Positions 51,385 to 61,597 of a DNA stretch of 64,000 nucleotides are shown piece after piece. How positions within the stretch are numbered: position 1 is the first letter of the stretch; each line of letters opens with the position of its first letter. The translations under genes and the position numbers were made by a program. This stretch comes from Actinophytocola sp044466355 (GTDB lineage: Bacteria; Actinomycetota; Actinomycetes; Mycobacteriales; Pseudonocardiaceae), in the NCBI RefSeq assembly GCF_044466355.1, contig NZ_JBITMQ010000003.1:310001-374000 (forward strand). Direction: 5' to 3'. The notes under the pieces are model-generated. The model ran no database searches. It worked only from the letters and a program-made list of their open reading frames with translations, and had not been told where the DNA came from.

Positions 51385-51729
51385 CCCTGACACCTCCGTC
51401 GTTGCGCGCGAAGGGGTGTCCGGCCGTGCTCACCCCGGCTCCGGGTGATCACGTGCTGAAGCTATGTGGTTGTCCGCCGTTGCCCCCAGGCGCTCGTGCG
51501 TTCTCGCAACGTATCGGCCACCCGATCGGGCGACAATAGGCCGAAGGACGGACGAGGTCGGCAAATCTCCCACCGCGTCGTCACGCTGAGTTCCGGCACG
51601 GTCCGATGTCGACCCTTGACTTGAGGTAGCACGTGGGCAACTCTATGACTTGATCGATGCAAAAACTGAGCAAAGCTGTGCAAATATCGATCAAACCCTG
51701 CCCCTGCCCTCAAAGATGAGAGCGACGCG
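51385..51729. other. 345-bp divergent regulatory region between subtilase and GH87-like genes
   Basis: No gene. It carries the inverted and phased direct repeats at 51650-51694. The stretch 51640-51715 is clearly more AT-rich than its surroundings. Confidence 0.6.
51650..51694. promoter_or_regulatory. Inverted repeat TTGATCGAT/ATCGATCAA with three phased GCAAA repeats inside
   Basis: TTGATCGAT (51650-51658) and its exact complement ATCGATCAA (51686-51694) bracket three direct GCAAA copies starting at 51659, 51670 and 51680, i.e. 10-11 bp apart, one helical turn. The block ends 35 bp before the GH87-like start, where an operator or activator site is expected. Confidence 0.6.
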
Positions 51730-54700
51730 ATGAGAGCGAAGCCCCTCCTGTCGTGGTGCACCGCCACGGCACTCGTCCTCGGTCTGGTCACCGCGACCGG
51801 GCCCGCCGCCGGCGCCGAGAAAACCACCGACCTCGCGCTCGGCAAGCCCGTCACCTCCTCCGCCAACCCCGCCGCCGCGGCCGACGTCAACGACGGCGAC
51901 CGGAACACCTACTGGGACAGCGCGAAACGCGGTGACCAGTGGGTCCAGGTCGACCTCGGCAAGGCGGCCCGCCTCGGCCACGCCACCCTGCGGCTCCCGT
52001 CGGGGTGGTCGGCCCGCAGCCAGCTGATGTCCGTGCAGACCAGCGTCGACGGGCGGGCCTTCGCCACCGCCGCGGGCGCGACCGCGCGGGCGTTCACCCC
52101 GAAGAGCGGCAACACCGTCACCGTCCCGCTCGGCGAGACCACCGCGCGGTACGTCCGCGTCGGGTTCCCGCAGCGCGGGCAGCTGTCCGCGCTGGAGGTG
52201 TACGGGGCGACCGCCTCCACGACGAACCTCGTCGCCGCCGTCCAGTCGGTCACCGCGAGCACGAACAACTCGCCGTACGTCGCGTCGAACGTGGCCGACG
52301 GCAACCAGGCGACCTACTGGGAGAGCCAGAACAACGCGTTCCCGCAGTGGGTGCAGGCGGACCTCGGCTCGTCGGTCGCGACGAACCGGCTCGTGCTGAA
52401 GCTGCCGACGCACTGGGAGGCACGCACGCAGACCCTGGTCGTGCGGCAGAGCAGCGACGGGGCGAACTTCTCCGACCTCGTCGCGTCCAACGGGTACCGG
52501 TTCGACCCGGCGACCGGCAACACGGTGACGATCGACTTCCCCGCCGTGACCACGCGCTACGTGCGCGTGCACGTCACCGCGAACACCGGCTGGCCCGCCG
52601 GGCAGCTGTCGGAGTTGGCGGTCTACGGGCCGTCGACCGGTGACGTCCAGGCCCCGTCCGCGCCATCCGGGCTCGCGTTCACCCAGCCCGCGAGCGGCCA
52701 GATCCGGTTGACCTGGAACGCGTCGACGGACAACGTCGGCGTCACGGCGTACGACATCTACGCCAACGGCGCGCTGCGGTCCTCTGTGGACGCTTCGACG
52801 CGGGCGTTCACCGACAGCCAGCCCGCGAGCGCGACCGTCACCTACTTCGTGCGGGCGCGGGACGCGGCGGGCAACCAGTCGCCGAACAGCGACACGGTGA
52901 CCCGGGACGGAACCAGCGCCGGGGTGAACCTGGCGGTGGGCAAGCCGATCGTGGCGTCCGGCCACGTGCACACGTACGTGGCGACCAACGCCAACGACGA
53001 CTCGGTCACCACGTACTGGGAGGGCAATTCCGGGTACCCGAACACGCTGACCGTGAGCCTCGGCGCGAACGCGGCGATCACGTCGGTCGTCGTGAAGCTC
53101 AACCCGGACCCGGTGTGGGCGGCACGCACCCAGACCATCCAGGTGCTCGGACGTGACCAGTCGGGGACGACGTTCACGTCCCTGGTGGCGGCGCGGCAGT
53201 ACGACTTCAGCCCGTCGTCGGGCAACACGGTGACCATCCCGGTGACCGCGGAGGCGTCGGACGTGCGGCTGCAGTTCACTCAGAACACCGGCGCCCCGGC
53301 CGGTCAGGTGGCCGAGTTCCAGGTGATCGGTGCGCCGGCGGCGAACCCGGACCTGCGGGTCAGCGGGCTCACGTGGACGCCGGCGTCGCCGTCGGAGAGC
53401 GACCCGATCACGTTGTCGGCGACCGTGCGCAACGCCGGTGACCGCCAGTCCGCGGCCACGTCGGTGAACTTCTACCTCGGGACGACCGAGGTCGGCACTG
53501 CGTCCGTCGGCGCGCTGGCCGCGGGCGCGTCGGCCACGGTGACGGCGAACATCGGCGCGCGCGACGCGGGCAGCTACTCGCCCGGTGCGAAGGTCGACGA
53601 GGACGACGCGGTCGTGGAGAAGGACGAGACGAACAACGGGTTCACGAGCCCGTCGTCGCTCGTGGTCACGGCGGTGCCGACGTCCGACCTCGTCGCGTCG
53701 CCGGTCAGCTGGTCGCCGACGAACCCGCAGGCCGGGGCGACCGTGAACTTCTCGGTGGCGATCCGCAACCAGGGCACGATCGCGTCGGCGAGCGGCGCGC
53801 ACGGCATCACGCTGACGGTCACCAACGCCACGACCGGCGCGGTGGTCAGGACGTTGACCGGTGCGTTCAGCGGCACGATCGCGGCGGGTGCGACGACCGC
53901 ACCGGTCGCCCTCGGCACGTGGACCGCCGCGAACGGCCGGTACACGGTGAAGGTCGTGCTCGCGAACGACGCGAACGAGCTGGCCGCCAAGCAGGGCAAC
54001 AACACCTCGACGCACAACCTGTTCGTCGGCCGCGGCGCCAACATGCCGTACGACATGTACGAGGCCGAGGACGGCGTCACCGGCGGCGGTGCGGCGGTGG
54101 TCGGTCCGAACAGGACGATCGGCGACCTCGCGGGTGAGGCGTCCGGGCGGCGTGCGGTCACGTTGAACGGCAACGGCGCCTACGTCGAGTGGACCACGCG
54201 CGCGCCGACGAACACGCTCGTGACCCGGGTGTCCCTTCCGGACGCCGCGGGCGGCGGCGGGACGAACTCGACGCTGAACGTGTACGTGAACGGCCAGTTC
54301 CACAAGGCGATCGACGTGACGTCGAAGTACGCGTGGCTGTACGGCAACGAGGCGTCGCCCGGCAACTCGCCGGGCGCGGGCGGGCCGCGGCACATCTACG
54401 ACGAGGCCAACGTCATGCTGAACGCGTCGTTCCCGGCGGGCACCAAGATCCGCCTGCAGAAGGACGCGGCGAACAGCGGCACGTTCGCGGTGGACTTCGT
54501 GAGCCTGGAACAGGTGGCGCCGGTCGCGAACCCCGACCCGGCGCGGTACGTGGTGCCGACCGGTTTCGGGCACCAGGACGTGCAGAACGCGCTGGACAAG
54601 GTGCGCATGGACGCCACGGGCAACCTCGTCGGGGTGTACCTGCCGCCGGGCGACTACCAGACGTCGTCGAAGTTCCAGGTGTACCTGAAGGCGGTCCGCG

Positions 54701-55710
54701 TGGTCGGCGCCGGACCGTGGTACACGCGGTTCCGCGCGCCGTCCGGGCAGGAGAACACGGACGTCGGGTTCCGCGCGGAGTCGTCGGCCAACGGGTCGGT
54801 GTTCTCCGGGTTCGCGTACTTCGGCAACTACACGTCGCGGATCGACGGGCCCGGCAAGGTGTTCGACTTCAACGGCATCTCCGGTTCGACCATCGAGAAC
54901 ATCTGGGTCGAGCACATGGTGTGCCTGTACTGGGGCGCGAACACCGACAACATGACGCTGCGGAACAACCGCATCCGCGACATGTTCGCCGACGGCATCA
55001 ACATGACCAACGGCAGCTCCGGGAACCTGGTGTCGAACAACGAGTCCCGCGCCACCGGTGACGACTCGTTCGCGTTGTTCAACGCGCAGGACGGTGGCGG
55101 CGGTGAGGTCACGGGCAACACGTTCGAGAACCTGACGTCGTTGCTGACGTGGCGTGCGGCAGGCTTCGCGGTGTACGGCGGGTACGACAACGTGTTCCGC
55201 AACCTGCTGGTGGCGGACACGCTGGTGTACTCGGGGATCACGATCAGCTCGCTGGACTTCGGCATCCCGATGAACGGTTTCGGCGCCTCACCACCGACCC
55301 GCTTCGAGAACGTGTCGGTGGTGCGGGCCGGTGGCCACTTCTGGGGCGCGCAGACGTTCCCCGGCATCTGGATCTACTCGGCGACGAAGATCTTCCAGGG
55401 TATTCGGGTGTCCGATGTGGACATCGTCGATCCGACGTATCACGGGATCATGTTCCAGACCGACTACGTGGGCGGCCAGCCGCTGTATCCGGTGGCGGAC
55501 ACGGTGTTCACGAACGTGACCATCTCGGGAGCCAGGAAGAGCGGTGACGCCTACGACGCCAAGTCCGGCTTCGCCATCTGGGCCAACGAGATGCCGGAGA
55601 CGGGCGAGGGCCCGGCCCGCGGCTCGGTGACGTTCAACAACCTGACCATGACCAACAACGCGATCGACATCAGGAACACGACGACGACGTTCACGATCGT
55701 GAGGAACTGA
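51730..55710 (+). CDS. Secreted multidomain GH87-like alpha-1,3-glucanase (mycodextranase)
   Basis: A 1326-residue secreted protein: signal peptide (1-29); F5/8-type-C (discoidin) domains about 30-160 and 165-300; fibronectin III about 304-393; a third discoidin about 397-535; two CARDB domains about 538-640 and 651-770; a CBM35-like domain beginning YEAEDGV at 775; and a right-handed beta-helix domain about 934-1326. The helix has DMFADGINMTNG (Asp1088) and RATGDDSFALF (Asp1111, Asp1112), spacing and motif as in GH87 glucanases that cut fungal cell-wall alpha-1,3-glucan. Catalytic roles are inferred. ATG at 51730 follows GAGAG. Confidence 0.8.
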   Translation: MRAKPLLSWCTATALVLGLVTATGPAAGAEKTTDLALGKPVTSSANPAAAADVNDGDRNTYWDSAKRGDQWVQVDLGKAARLGHATLRLPSGWSARSQLMSVQTSVDGRAFATAAGATARAFTPKSGNTVTVPLGETTARYVRVGFPQRGQLSALEVYGATASTTNLVAAVQSVTASTNNSPYVASNVADGNQATYWESQNNAFPQWVQADLGSSVATNRLVLKLPTHWEARTQTLVVRQSSDGANFSDLVASNGYRFDPATGNTVTIDFPAVTTRYVRVHVTANTGWPAGQLSELAVYGPSTGDVQAPSAPSGLAFTQPASGQIRLTWNASTDNVGVTAYDIYANGALRSSVDASTRAFTDSQPASATVTYFVRARDAAGNQSPNSDTVTRDGTSAGVNLAVGKPIVASGHVHTYVATNANDDSVTTYWEGNSGYPNTLTVSLGANAAITSVVVKLNPDPVWAARTQTIQVLGRDQSGTTFTSLVAARQYDFSPSSGNTVTIPVTAEASDVRLQFTQNTGAPAGQVAEFQVIGAPAANPDLRVSGLTWTPASPSESDPITLSATVRNAGDRQSAATSVNFYLGTTEVGTASVGALAAGASATVTANIGARDAGSYSPGAKVDEDDAVVEKDETNNGFTSPSSLVVTAVPTSDLVASPVSWSPTNPQAGATVNFSVAIRNQGTIASASGAHGITLTVTNATTGAVVRTLTGAFSGTIAAGATTAPVALGTWTAANGRYTVKVVLANDANELAAKQGNNTSTHNLFVGRGANMPYDMYEAEDGVTGGGAAVVGPNRTIGDLAGEASGRRAVTLNGNGAYVEWTTRAPTNTLVTRVSLPDAAGGGGTNSTLNVYVNGQFHKAIDVTSKYAWLYGNEASPGNSPGAGGPRHIYDEANVMLNASFPAGTKIRLQKDAANSGTFAVDFVSLEQVAPVANPDPARYVVPTGFGHQDVQNALDKVRMDATGNLVGVYLPPGDYQTSSKFQVYLKAVRVVGAGPWYTRFRAPSGQENTDVGFRAESSANGSVFSGFAYFGNYTSRIDGPGKVFDFNGISGSTIENIWVEHMVCLYWGANTDNMTLRNNRIRDMFADGINMTNGSSGNLVSNNESRATGDDSFALFNAQDGGGGEVTGNTFENLTSLLTWRAAGFAVYGGYDNVFRNLLVADTLVYSGITISSLDFGIPMNGFGASPPTRFENVSVVRAGGHFWGAQTFPGIWIYSATKIFQGIRVSDVDIVDPTYHGIMFQTDYVGGQPLYPVADTVFTNVTISGARKSGDAYDAKSGFAIWANEMPETGEGPARGSVTFNNLTMTNNAIDIRNTTTTFTIVRN

Positions 55711-55718
55711 GGTCGGTG

Positions 55719-55754
55719 CGGTGCCGCCGGGGCCCCGTGGCTCCGGCGGCACCG
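55719..55754 (+). terminator. Terminator hairpin after the GH87-like gene
   Basis: A 12-bp perfect stem (55719-55730 with 55743-55754) and a 12-nt loop, 9 bp after the stop codon. Confidence 0.75.
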
Positions 55755-55836
55755 TCACCGCGGCGCGGTAAATCGGTTGCCGCTGTCCTGAACGGTTTGC
55801 TCTCCTGGAACGCACCACGACCCAGGGGGTTCCGCC

Positions 55837-55929
55837 ATGCGAGCTGCGTTCATGTCCATCCAGCCAACTGCCGTCTACGCAGAGGACATGAATGCACACC
55901 CTCAACCTGGGGATTCTCGCGCACGTTGA
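55837..55929 (+). CDS. Possible leader peptide of the ribosome-protection gene (30 residues)
   Basis: An ORF of 30 codons, MRAAFMSIQPTAVYAEDMNA..., with an excellent Shine-Dalgarno (AGGGGG, 7 nt spacing), better than that of the resistance gene itself. It ends in TGA at 55927-55929, overlapping the resistance-gene start by 38 nt in another frame. Such overlapping leaders are used for translational attenuation of resistance genes; whether this one senses drug-stalled ribosomes is inference. Confidence 0.5.
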   Translation: MRAAFMSIQPTAVYAEDMNAHPQPGDSRAR

Positions 55930-57778
55930 CGCGGGCAAGACGAGCCTGACCGAGCGGCTCCTGCTCGAGGCCGGGGTGATCGACCGGCTCGGCAGCGTCG
56001 ACGCCGGGTCCACCCAGACCGACTCCCTCGACCTCGAACGCAGGCGCGGTATCACCATCAAGGCCGCCGTCGTCTCGTTCGAACTCGGCGGGGTCACCGT
56101 CAACATCATCGACACGCCCGGCCACCCCGACTTCGTCGCCGAGGTGGAGCGGGTGCTTGCCGTGCTCGACGGCGCCGTGCTCGTCGTGTCGGCGGTCGAA
56201 GGCGTGCAGGCGCAGACTCGCGTCCTGCTGCGGACCCTCCGCCGGTTGCGCATCCCGACGCTGGTGTTCGTCAACAAGACCGACCGGCGGGGTGCCGATC
56301 CGGACCGGGTGATCCGCGCGTTGAACACCCTCGCACCGGTCGTGCGGCCAGGGGACGTCGAGGCGCTCGCCGAGTACGACGACGACGTGCTCGCCGCGTA
56401 CCTCGACGAGCGGCCCGCGCCCGACCGGCTGGCGGCCAGGACGCGGGACCTCACCGTGCATCCCGTCTTCGCCGGGTCGGCCATCACCGGGGACGGGATC
56501 GCGGCCCTGACCCGGGGCATCACCTCGTTGCTGCCCAGGTCCACCGCCGTCGGCGGGCCCGTGTCCGGCACGGTGTTCAAGGTCGAGCGCGGCCAGGCGG
56601 GCGAGAAGATCGCCTACGTGCGCATGTACTCCGGCACGCTGCGGGTGCGGGACCGGCTCGACGCGGGGAAGGTGACCGCGGTGCGGGAGGTGTCGACCGG
56701 CGCGGCCGAGGTGTCCGGTGGGCAGATCGCGCGGGTGTGGGGGCTCGACGTGCGGATCGGCGACGTGGTCGGGGTGGCCTCCGGCCCCCTCGAACCACGC
56801 TACCGGACGGCACCGACAGTGTCGGGGCGTGCGGGCCTGGCCTGTGGACAGTTCGCGCCGCCGACGCTGGAGACCGTCGTGACGCCCGTGCGTCCGGCGA
56901 TGGGCGGGGCGTTGCACGCGGCGCTCACCGAGCTCGCCGAGCAGGACCCGCTCATCAACCTGCGCCGCGACGACGAGCTGTCCGTCTCGCTCTACGGGGA
57001 GGTGCAGAAGGAGGTCATCGGCGCCACGCTGCTCGACGAGTACGGGATCGAGGTCGCCTTCCGCGAGTCCACGACCATCCACGTCGAGCGGCCCGTCGGC
57101 ACCGGGAACGCCGTCGAGCTGATCGGCACCGGGCCGTTCCTCGCCACCGTCGGGTTGCGGGTCGAGCCCGGGGAACCCGGGTCCGGGGTCGGGTTCCGGC
57201 TCGGGGTGGAGCTGGGGTCCATGCCGTACGCGTTCTTCGTCGCGGTCGAGGAGACCGTGCACGCCGCGCTGCGGCAGGGCCTGCACGGCTGGCAGGTCAG
57301 CGACGTGCTCGTCACCATGACGCGCTCCGGGTACTGGGCGCGCCAGAGCCACGCGCACGGCACGTTCGACAAGAGCATGTCCAGCACCGCGGGCGACTTC
57401 CGCAACCTCACGCCGCTCGTGCTGATGGCGGCGCTCGCCGAGGCGGGCACCACCGTCCTCGAACCGATGCACCGGTTCCGGCTGGCGGTGCCCGCCGACG
57501 CCACGGCCGCGGTGATGCCCGTGCTCGTGCGCCACCGCGCCGTTCCGCTGACGACGGACGTCGCGGGGCGCACCTCGGTGATCGAGGGGGACATCCCGGC
57601 GGAGGAGGTGCATTCCCTGACGCGGAAGCTGCCGACGCTCACCCGCGGTGAAGGGGAGTTCGAGAGCGAGTTCGACCACTACCAGGAGGTCGTCGGGGCG
57701 CCGCCGGAGCGGCCGCGCTCGGACCACAACACGCTCAACCGCGGGGAGTACCTGCTGCACGTGGTCCGGAGGGTGTGA
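55892..57778 (+). CDS. Tetracycline-resistance ribosomal protection protein (Otr(A)/Tet(M) family)
   Basis: A 628-residue EF-G-like GTPase that removes tetracycline from the ribosome. P-loop GILAHVDAGKTSLTERLL (about 7-24), switch II DTPGHPDF, and NKTD; domain II to V follow. The characteristic domain IV tip region HAHGTFDKSMSSTAGDFRNLTP is present and separates it from true EF-G. It resembles Otr(A) of oxytetracycline producers more than Tet(M). AGAGG lies 6 nt before the ATG. No tetracycline biosynthesis genes are in the window, so this is probably intrinsic resistance. Confidence 0.92.
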   Translation: MHTLNLGILAHVDAGKTSLTERLLLEAGVIDRLGSVDAGSTQTDSLDLERRRGITIKAAVVSFELGGVTVNIIDTPGHPDFVAEVERVLAVLDGAVLVVSAVEGVQAQTRVLLRTLRRLRIPTLVFVNKTDRRGADPDRVIRALNTLAPVVRPGDVEALAEYDDDVLAAYLDERPAPDRLAARTRDLTVHPVFAGSAITGDGIAALTRGITSLLPRSTAVGGPVSGTVFKVERGQAGEKIAYVRMYSGTLRVRDRLDAGKVTAVREVSTGAAEVSGGQIARVWGLDVRIGDVVGVASGPLEPRYRTAPTVSGRAGLACGQFAPPTLETVVTPVRPAMGGALHAALTELAEQDPLINLRRDDELSVSLYGEVQKEVIGATLLDEYGIEVAFRESTTIHVERPVGTGNAVELIGTGPFLATVGLRVEPGEPGSGVGFRLGVELGSMPYAFFVAVEETVHAALRQGLHGWQVSDVLVTMTRSGYWARQSHAHGTFDKSMSSTAGDFRNLTPLVLMAALAEAGTTVLEPMHRFRLAVPADATAAVMPVLVRHRAVPLTTDVAGRTSVIEGDIPAEEVHSLTRKLPTLTRGEGEFESEFDHYQEVVGAPPERPRSDHNTLNRGEYLLHVVRRV

Positions 57779-58190
57779 CGGCCGCGATGACCGCGGTCGT
57801 GCCGTACGTGTCGGCGCCGGAGACGACGCCCCGCAGCGTCCGGTCGCCCGCGACGGCGTCGAGGACGTAGGTGAATCGCTGCGCCGCCGCGCCTGTGCCG
57901 GGGGACCCACCGGGAGCGTCGCGAGAACCTCCGGGGCCACCGGCGTCGCGAGCCGCTCCGTCAGTGCCGCCTCGCCGAGGCCCTCGACGTGCCGGACGTC
58001 GACGTGCCGGGGGATCGTCACGACCTCCACCAGCGGGATCCGGGCCATGGCCGTCGGGCTCCGCCTCGTCCGGGAGGAGCACAGTCGTGCGGCGGGGCGT
58101 TCCCGTGCGCCAGACGCCGTCGTCGTAGACCAGGCCACCGGTCGAGAACGCGTCGAGCGTGCGCAGCGCGGACCGGAGGGAACCACGGGA
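57776..58190 (-). pseudogene. Remnant of a saccharopine-dehydrogenase-like NAD(P)-binding oxidoreductase
   Basis: Three fragments of one protein in different minus-strand frames, in order: LDAFSTGGLVYDDGVWRTG, then MARIPLVEVVTIPRHVDVRHVEG, then AQRFTYVLDAVAGDRTLRGV followed by GADTYGTTAVIA. These match the C-terminal part of saccharopine-dehydrogenase-like enzymes. The N-terminal Rossmann half is missing, and two frame changes are needed. It starts at the stop of the resistance gene and heads toward it. Confidence 0.6.
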
Positions 58191-58208
58191 GGGGCCGCCG
58201 ACCCGGCC

Positions 58209-58461
58209 CACGTGCCGCCGTCGGTCTGCTCGACCTGGAGCTGGACCAGGGCGGCCCCGGCACGGACGCGCTGGTACCCGCCCTGCTCGACGTGCTGCTG
58301 CTGCACGTGCTCACGACACCGGCTGGGCCGCCGCGCTGACCGCGAGCCACGGCGAACCAGCAGGTCAGTGGACGGTTGGCGGGCTGTCCAGGGCGGCGTT
58401 CGCACGCCGGTTCGCGGCGCTGGTCGGGCAGCCGCCGACTCCCGGCCGTTACCGGCGGCAG
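58209..58461 (+). pseudogene. Remnant of an AraC-family regulator
   Basis: Two fragments in different frames: LDLELDQGGPGTDALVPALLDVLLLHVL, which is a cupin-AraC linker piece, and GWAAALTASHGEPAGQWTV with LSRAAFARRFAALVGQPPTPGRY, the first HTH. The rest of the N-terminal domain and the second HTH are lost. It is divergent from the NAD(P)-binding remnant; an AraC regulator next to its oxidoreductase target is a common intact pair, so one event probably inactivated both. Confidence 0.6.
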
Positions 58462-58462
58462 G

Positions 58463-58624
58463 TCACTCCACGGTGCTCTTCAGGAAGGCGATGATGGCTT
58501 CGAGGCCGTCTCCGATCCAGCCGAAGATGGCCTGTACCCCGTCGCCCAGCTGCGTGGGGTGGACGATCAGCGTGTAGATCAGGACGGCCGCCGCCGCGAG
58601 CAGCAAGACCTTCTTGGCTTTCAT
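58463..58624 (-). CDS. Small membrane protein, 53 residues
   Basis: MKAKKVLLLAAAAVLIYTLIVHPTQ, one transmembrane helix after a Lys-rich start, followed by an amphipathic helix with IFGWIGDGLEAIIAFLKS. Similar small proteins occur in other Pseudonocardiales as I recall; function unknown. ATG at 58624 is preceded by GAGG with 5 nt spacing; an in-frame ATG farther upstream would add a basic nine-residue extension. Confidence 0.65.
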   Translation of the reverse strand: MKAKKVLLLAAAAVLIYTLIVHPTQLGDGVQAIFGWIGDGLEAIIAFLKSTVE

Positions 58625-58893
58625 GCGCGCCTCGACTCGCCCTTTCCTCATCTTCGTACGGTTCCCACCATTGTGCTGCTTCGACGGTAGGCGATGGTGC
58701 GGGAGGGTGATCAATAGCCCCATCAGGTGACACACGACCGCGTCCGATAGGGGGACGGCCACCGAGAGCAACAGCGACGTGCGGGGCCGGGGCGAGCGGA
58801 ACGCGATTTCACGTGCGCGGGTGAACTGCCCACGCGATCCGTACGTATCTGGAGTGGCGGGAACCGCCCGGCGACCGGAACGGAAGTGATCGC

Positions 58894-60054
58894 GTGCCCA
58901 ACGGTGTGGACTCGGGGTTGTTCTCGCAGACCGCGCACAGTCCGTCGTTCTTCGAGTTGTCGCGCCGGATGGGGGAGCAGGGCAGGCAGCTGGTCGACTT
59001 CTGCATCCCGTGCAACCCGTACTTCCCGACGCCGGAGATGTTCGACGAGCTCGCGAACAACCTGGAGACGCTGCTCAGGTTCTACCCGAGCGACGCGGAC
59101 ACGATCACCCGCCAGCTCGCGCGCGTGCTCGGGCTCAACCCGGCCACGCTCGCGATGGCCAACGGGTCCACCGAGCTGATCACGTGGATGGACCACCTGT
59201 GGATCCGCGAGAGCGTCGCGATCCCGATCCCCACGTTCGGCCGGTGGACCGACCAGCCGATGGAGACCGGCAAACGGGTCGACATGTTCCCGCTGCGGGA
59301 GGTCGACTTCTTCCAGCTCAGCGTCGACGAGTACGTGCGGTTCATCCGGTCGCGCGGTTCGCGGGTCGCCGTGCTGTGCAACCCCAACAACCCCGACGGC
59401 GGCTACCTGCCGCGCCGCGAGGTCATCCGGTTCATGGACGAGCTGGCCGACCTCGACCTCGTGGTGGTCGACGAGTCGTTCATCGACTTCGTGGAGGCCG
59501 AGCCCGCGCCGTCCGTCGCGCTGGAGGCGGCGATCCGGCCGAACGTGGTGGTGCTCAAGAGCCTCGGCAAGAACTTCGGGCTGCACGGCATCCGGTTCGG
59601 CTACCTCGTCGCGAACCCCGGGCTCGCCCGCAAGATGCGCGGCAACCTGCCGAAGTGGAACCTGAATTCGCTCGCCGAGACGATCGTGTTCATGCTCGGC
59701 GCGCACGGCGCCGAGTACCGGGAGAGCCTGCGGCTGCTCGCCCGCGACCGGTACGGCATGGGCATGCAGCTCGCGCGGGTGCCCGAGCTGACGGTGTACT
59801 CCTCGCAGGCGAACTTCCTGCTCGTGAAGCTCGGGCCCGGAGTGGACGGCACCGAGCTGCGGGACCACCTGATCAGCCGCCACCATGTGTTCATCCGCGA
59901 GTGCGGCAACAAGCTGGGCATGGGCAACAACTTCCTGCGCCTGGTCGTCCGGCCACAGCAGGACGTGGCCCGCCTCATGGAAGGGATCGACGACTACCTG
60001 CGGCCGCACTGGGACGACGAACTGTCGCGGCGCCGCAACGCGCAGAGCGCGTGA
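58894..60054 (+). CDS. PLP-dependent class I/II aminotransferase (HisC/CobC-like)
   Basis: A 386-residue fold-type I enzyme. Signatures: MANGSTELITWMDHL (cofactor phosphate loop), CNPNNPDGG (Asn), VVVDESFIDF (Asp) and KSLGKNFGLHGIRFGYL with the Schiff-base lysine. It is closest to the histidinol-phosphate aminotransferase/threonine-phosphate decarboxylase group; no histidine or cobalamin genes are nearby, so the substrate is open. GTG at 58894 has GGAAG upstream. Converges on thrC. Confidence 0.88.
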   Translation: MPNGVDSGLFSQTAHSPSFFELSRRMGEQGRQLVDFCIPCNPYFPTPEMFDELANNLETLLRFYPSDADTITRQLARVLGLNPATLAMANGSTELITWMDHLWIRESVAIPIPTFGRWTDQPMETGKRVDMFPLREVDFFQLSVDEYVRFIRSRGSRVAVLCNPNNPDGGYLPRREVIRFMDELADLDLVVVDESFIDFVEAEPAPSVALEAAIRPNVVVLKSLGKNFGLHGIRFGYLVANPGLARKMRGNLPKWNLNSLAETIVFMLGAHGAEYRESLRLLARDRYGMGMQLARVPELTVYSSQANFLLVKLGPGVDGTELRDHLISRHHVFIRECGNKLGMGNNFLRLVVRPQQDVARLMEGIDDYLRPHWDDELSRRRNAQSA

Positions 60055-60200
60055 TCACCGCCGAGGCGGCGACGCTCACCTGATCCGGCGGCCGCTGGGC
60101 GGCGGCGGGACCACGGGTGGCGCCGTGACGGGTGCGCGTGGTGCCGGGGGTGGGCGGCGCTCCGGTGGCCGTTTGCACGGTGGCGCCGAGAAATGCCGCC

Positions 60201-61421
<1,221 letters not shown>

Positions 61422-61503
61422 CGAAGATCCTTTGTGTGCGGGGAAAAACGGGGGCGACGGTGCCCTTCCGCAGTTCCTACCACCGGCCGGTTCTGGCATG
61501 CAA

Positions 61504-61517
61504 TATTGAATCCAATA
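61504..61517. promoter_or_regulatory. TATTG-AATC-CAATA operator-like dyad between thrC and gntR
   Basis: A perfect 5+5 inverted repeat with a 4-bp spacer in the 176-bp gap between divergent thrC and the GntR regulator gene, typical size for a FadR-group operator. It could control both genes. Confidence 0.5.
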
Positions 61518-61597
61518 CTGTGGGATGAACCCCTGATCGGCCCGGGTGAGCGGCTCTGTACCGTGTTCCACGTCACTGACCTGCGGGAAGGACGGCG

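Noticed and set aside
51691..54915. A 1074-codon open frame on the minus strand opposite the GH87-like gene
   Set aside because: Low-complexity Arg/Val/Gly composition typical of antisense frames in high-GC genes, no ribosome site or motif, while the plus strand encodes clear domains.
58159..58494. A functional 111-residue protein in the pseudogene region
   Set aside because: Only its C-terminal half resembles a protein (AraC HTH); the rest is out-of-frame sequence, and no ribosome site exists.
61422..61597. T-box or threonine attenuator before thrC
   Set aside because: No T-box sequence, no run of Thr/Ile codons, and only a 6-nt spacer between Shine-Dalgarno and start; the dyad suits a protein operator better.
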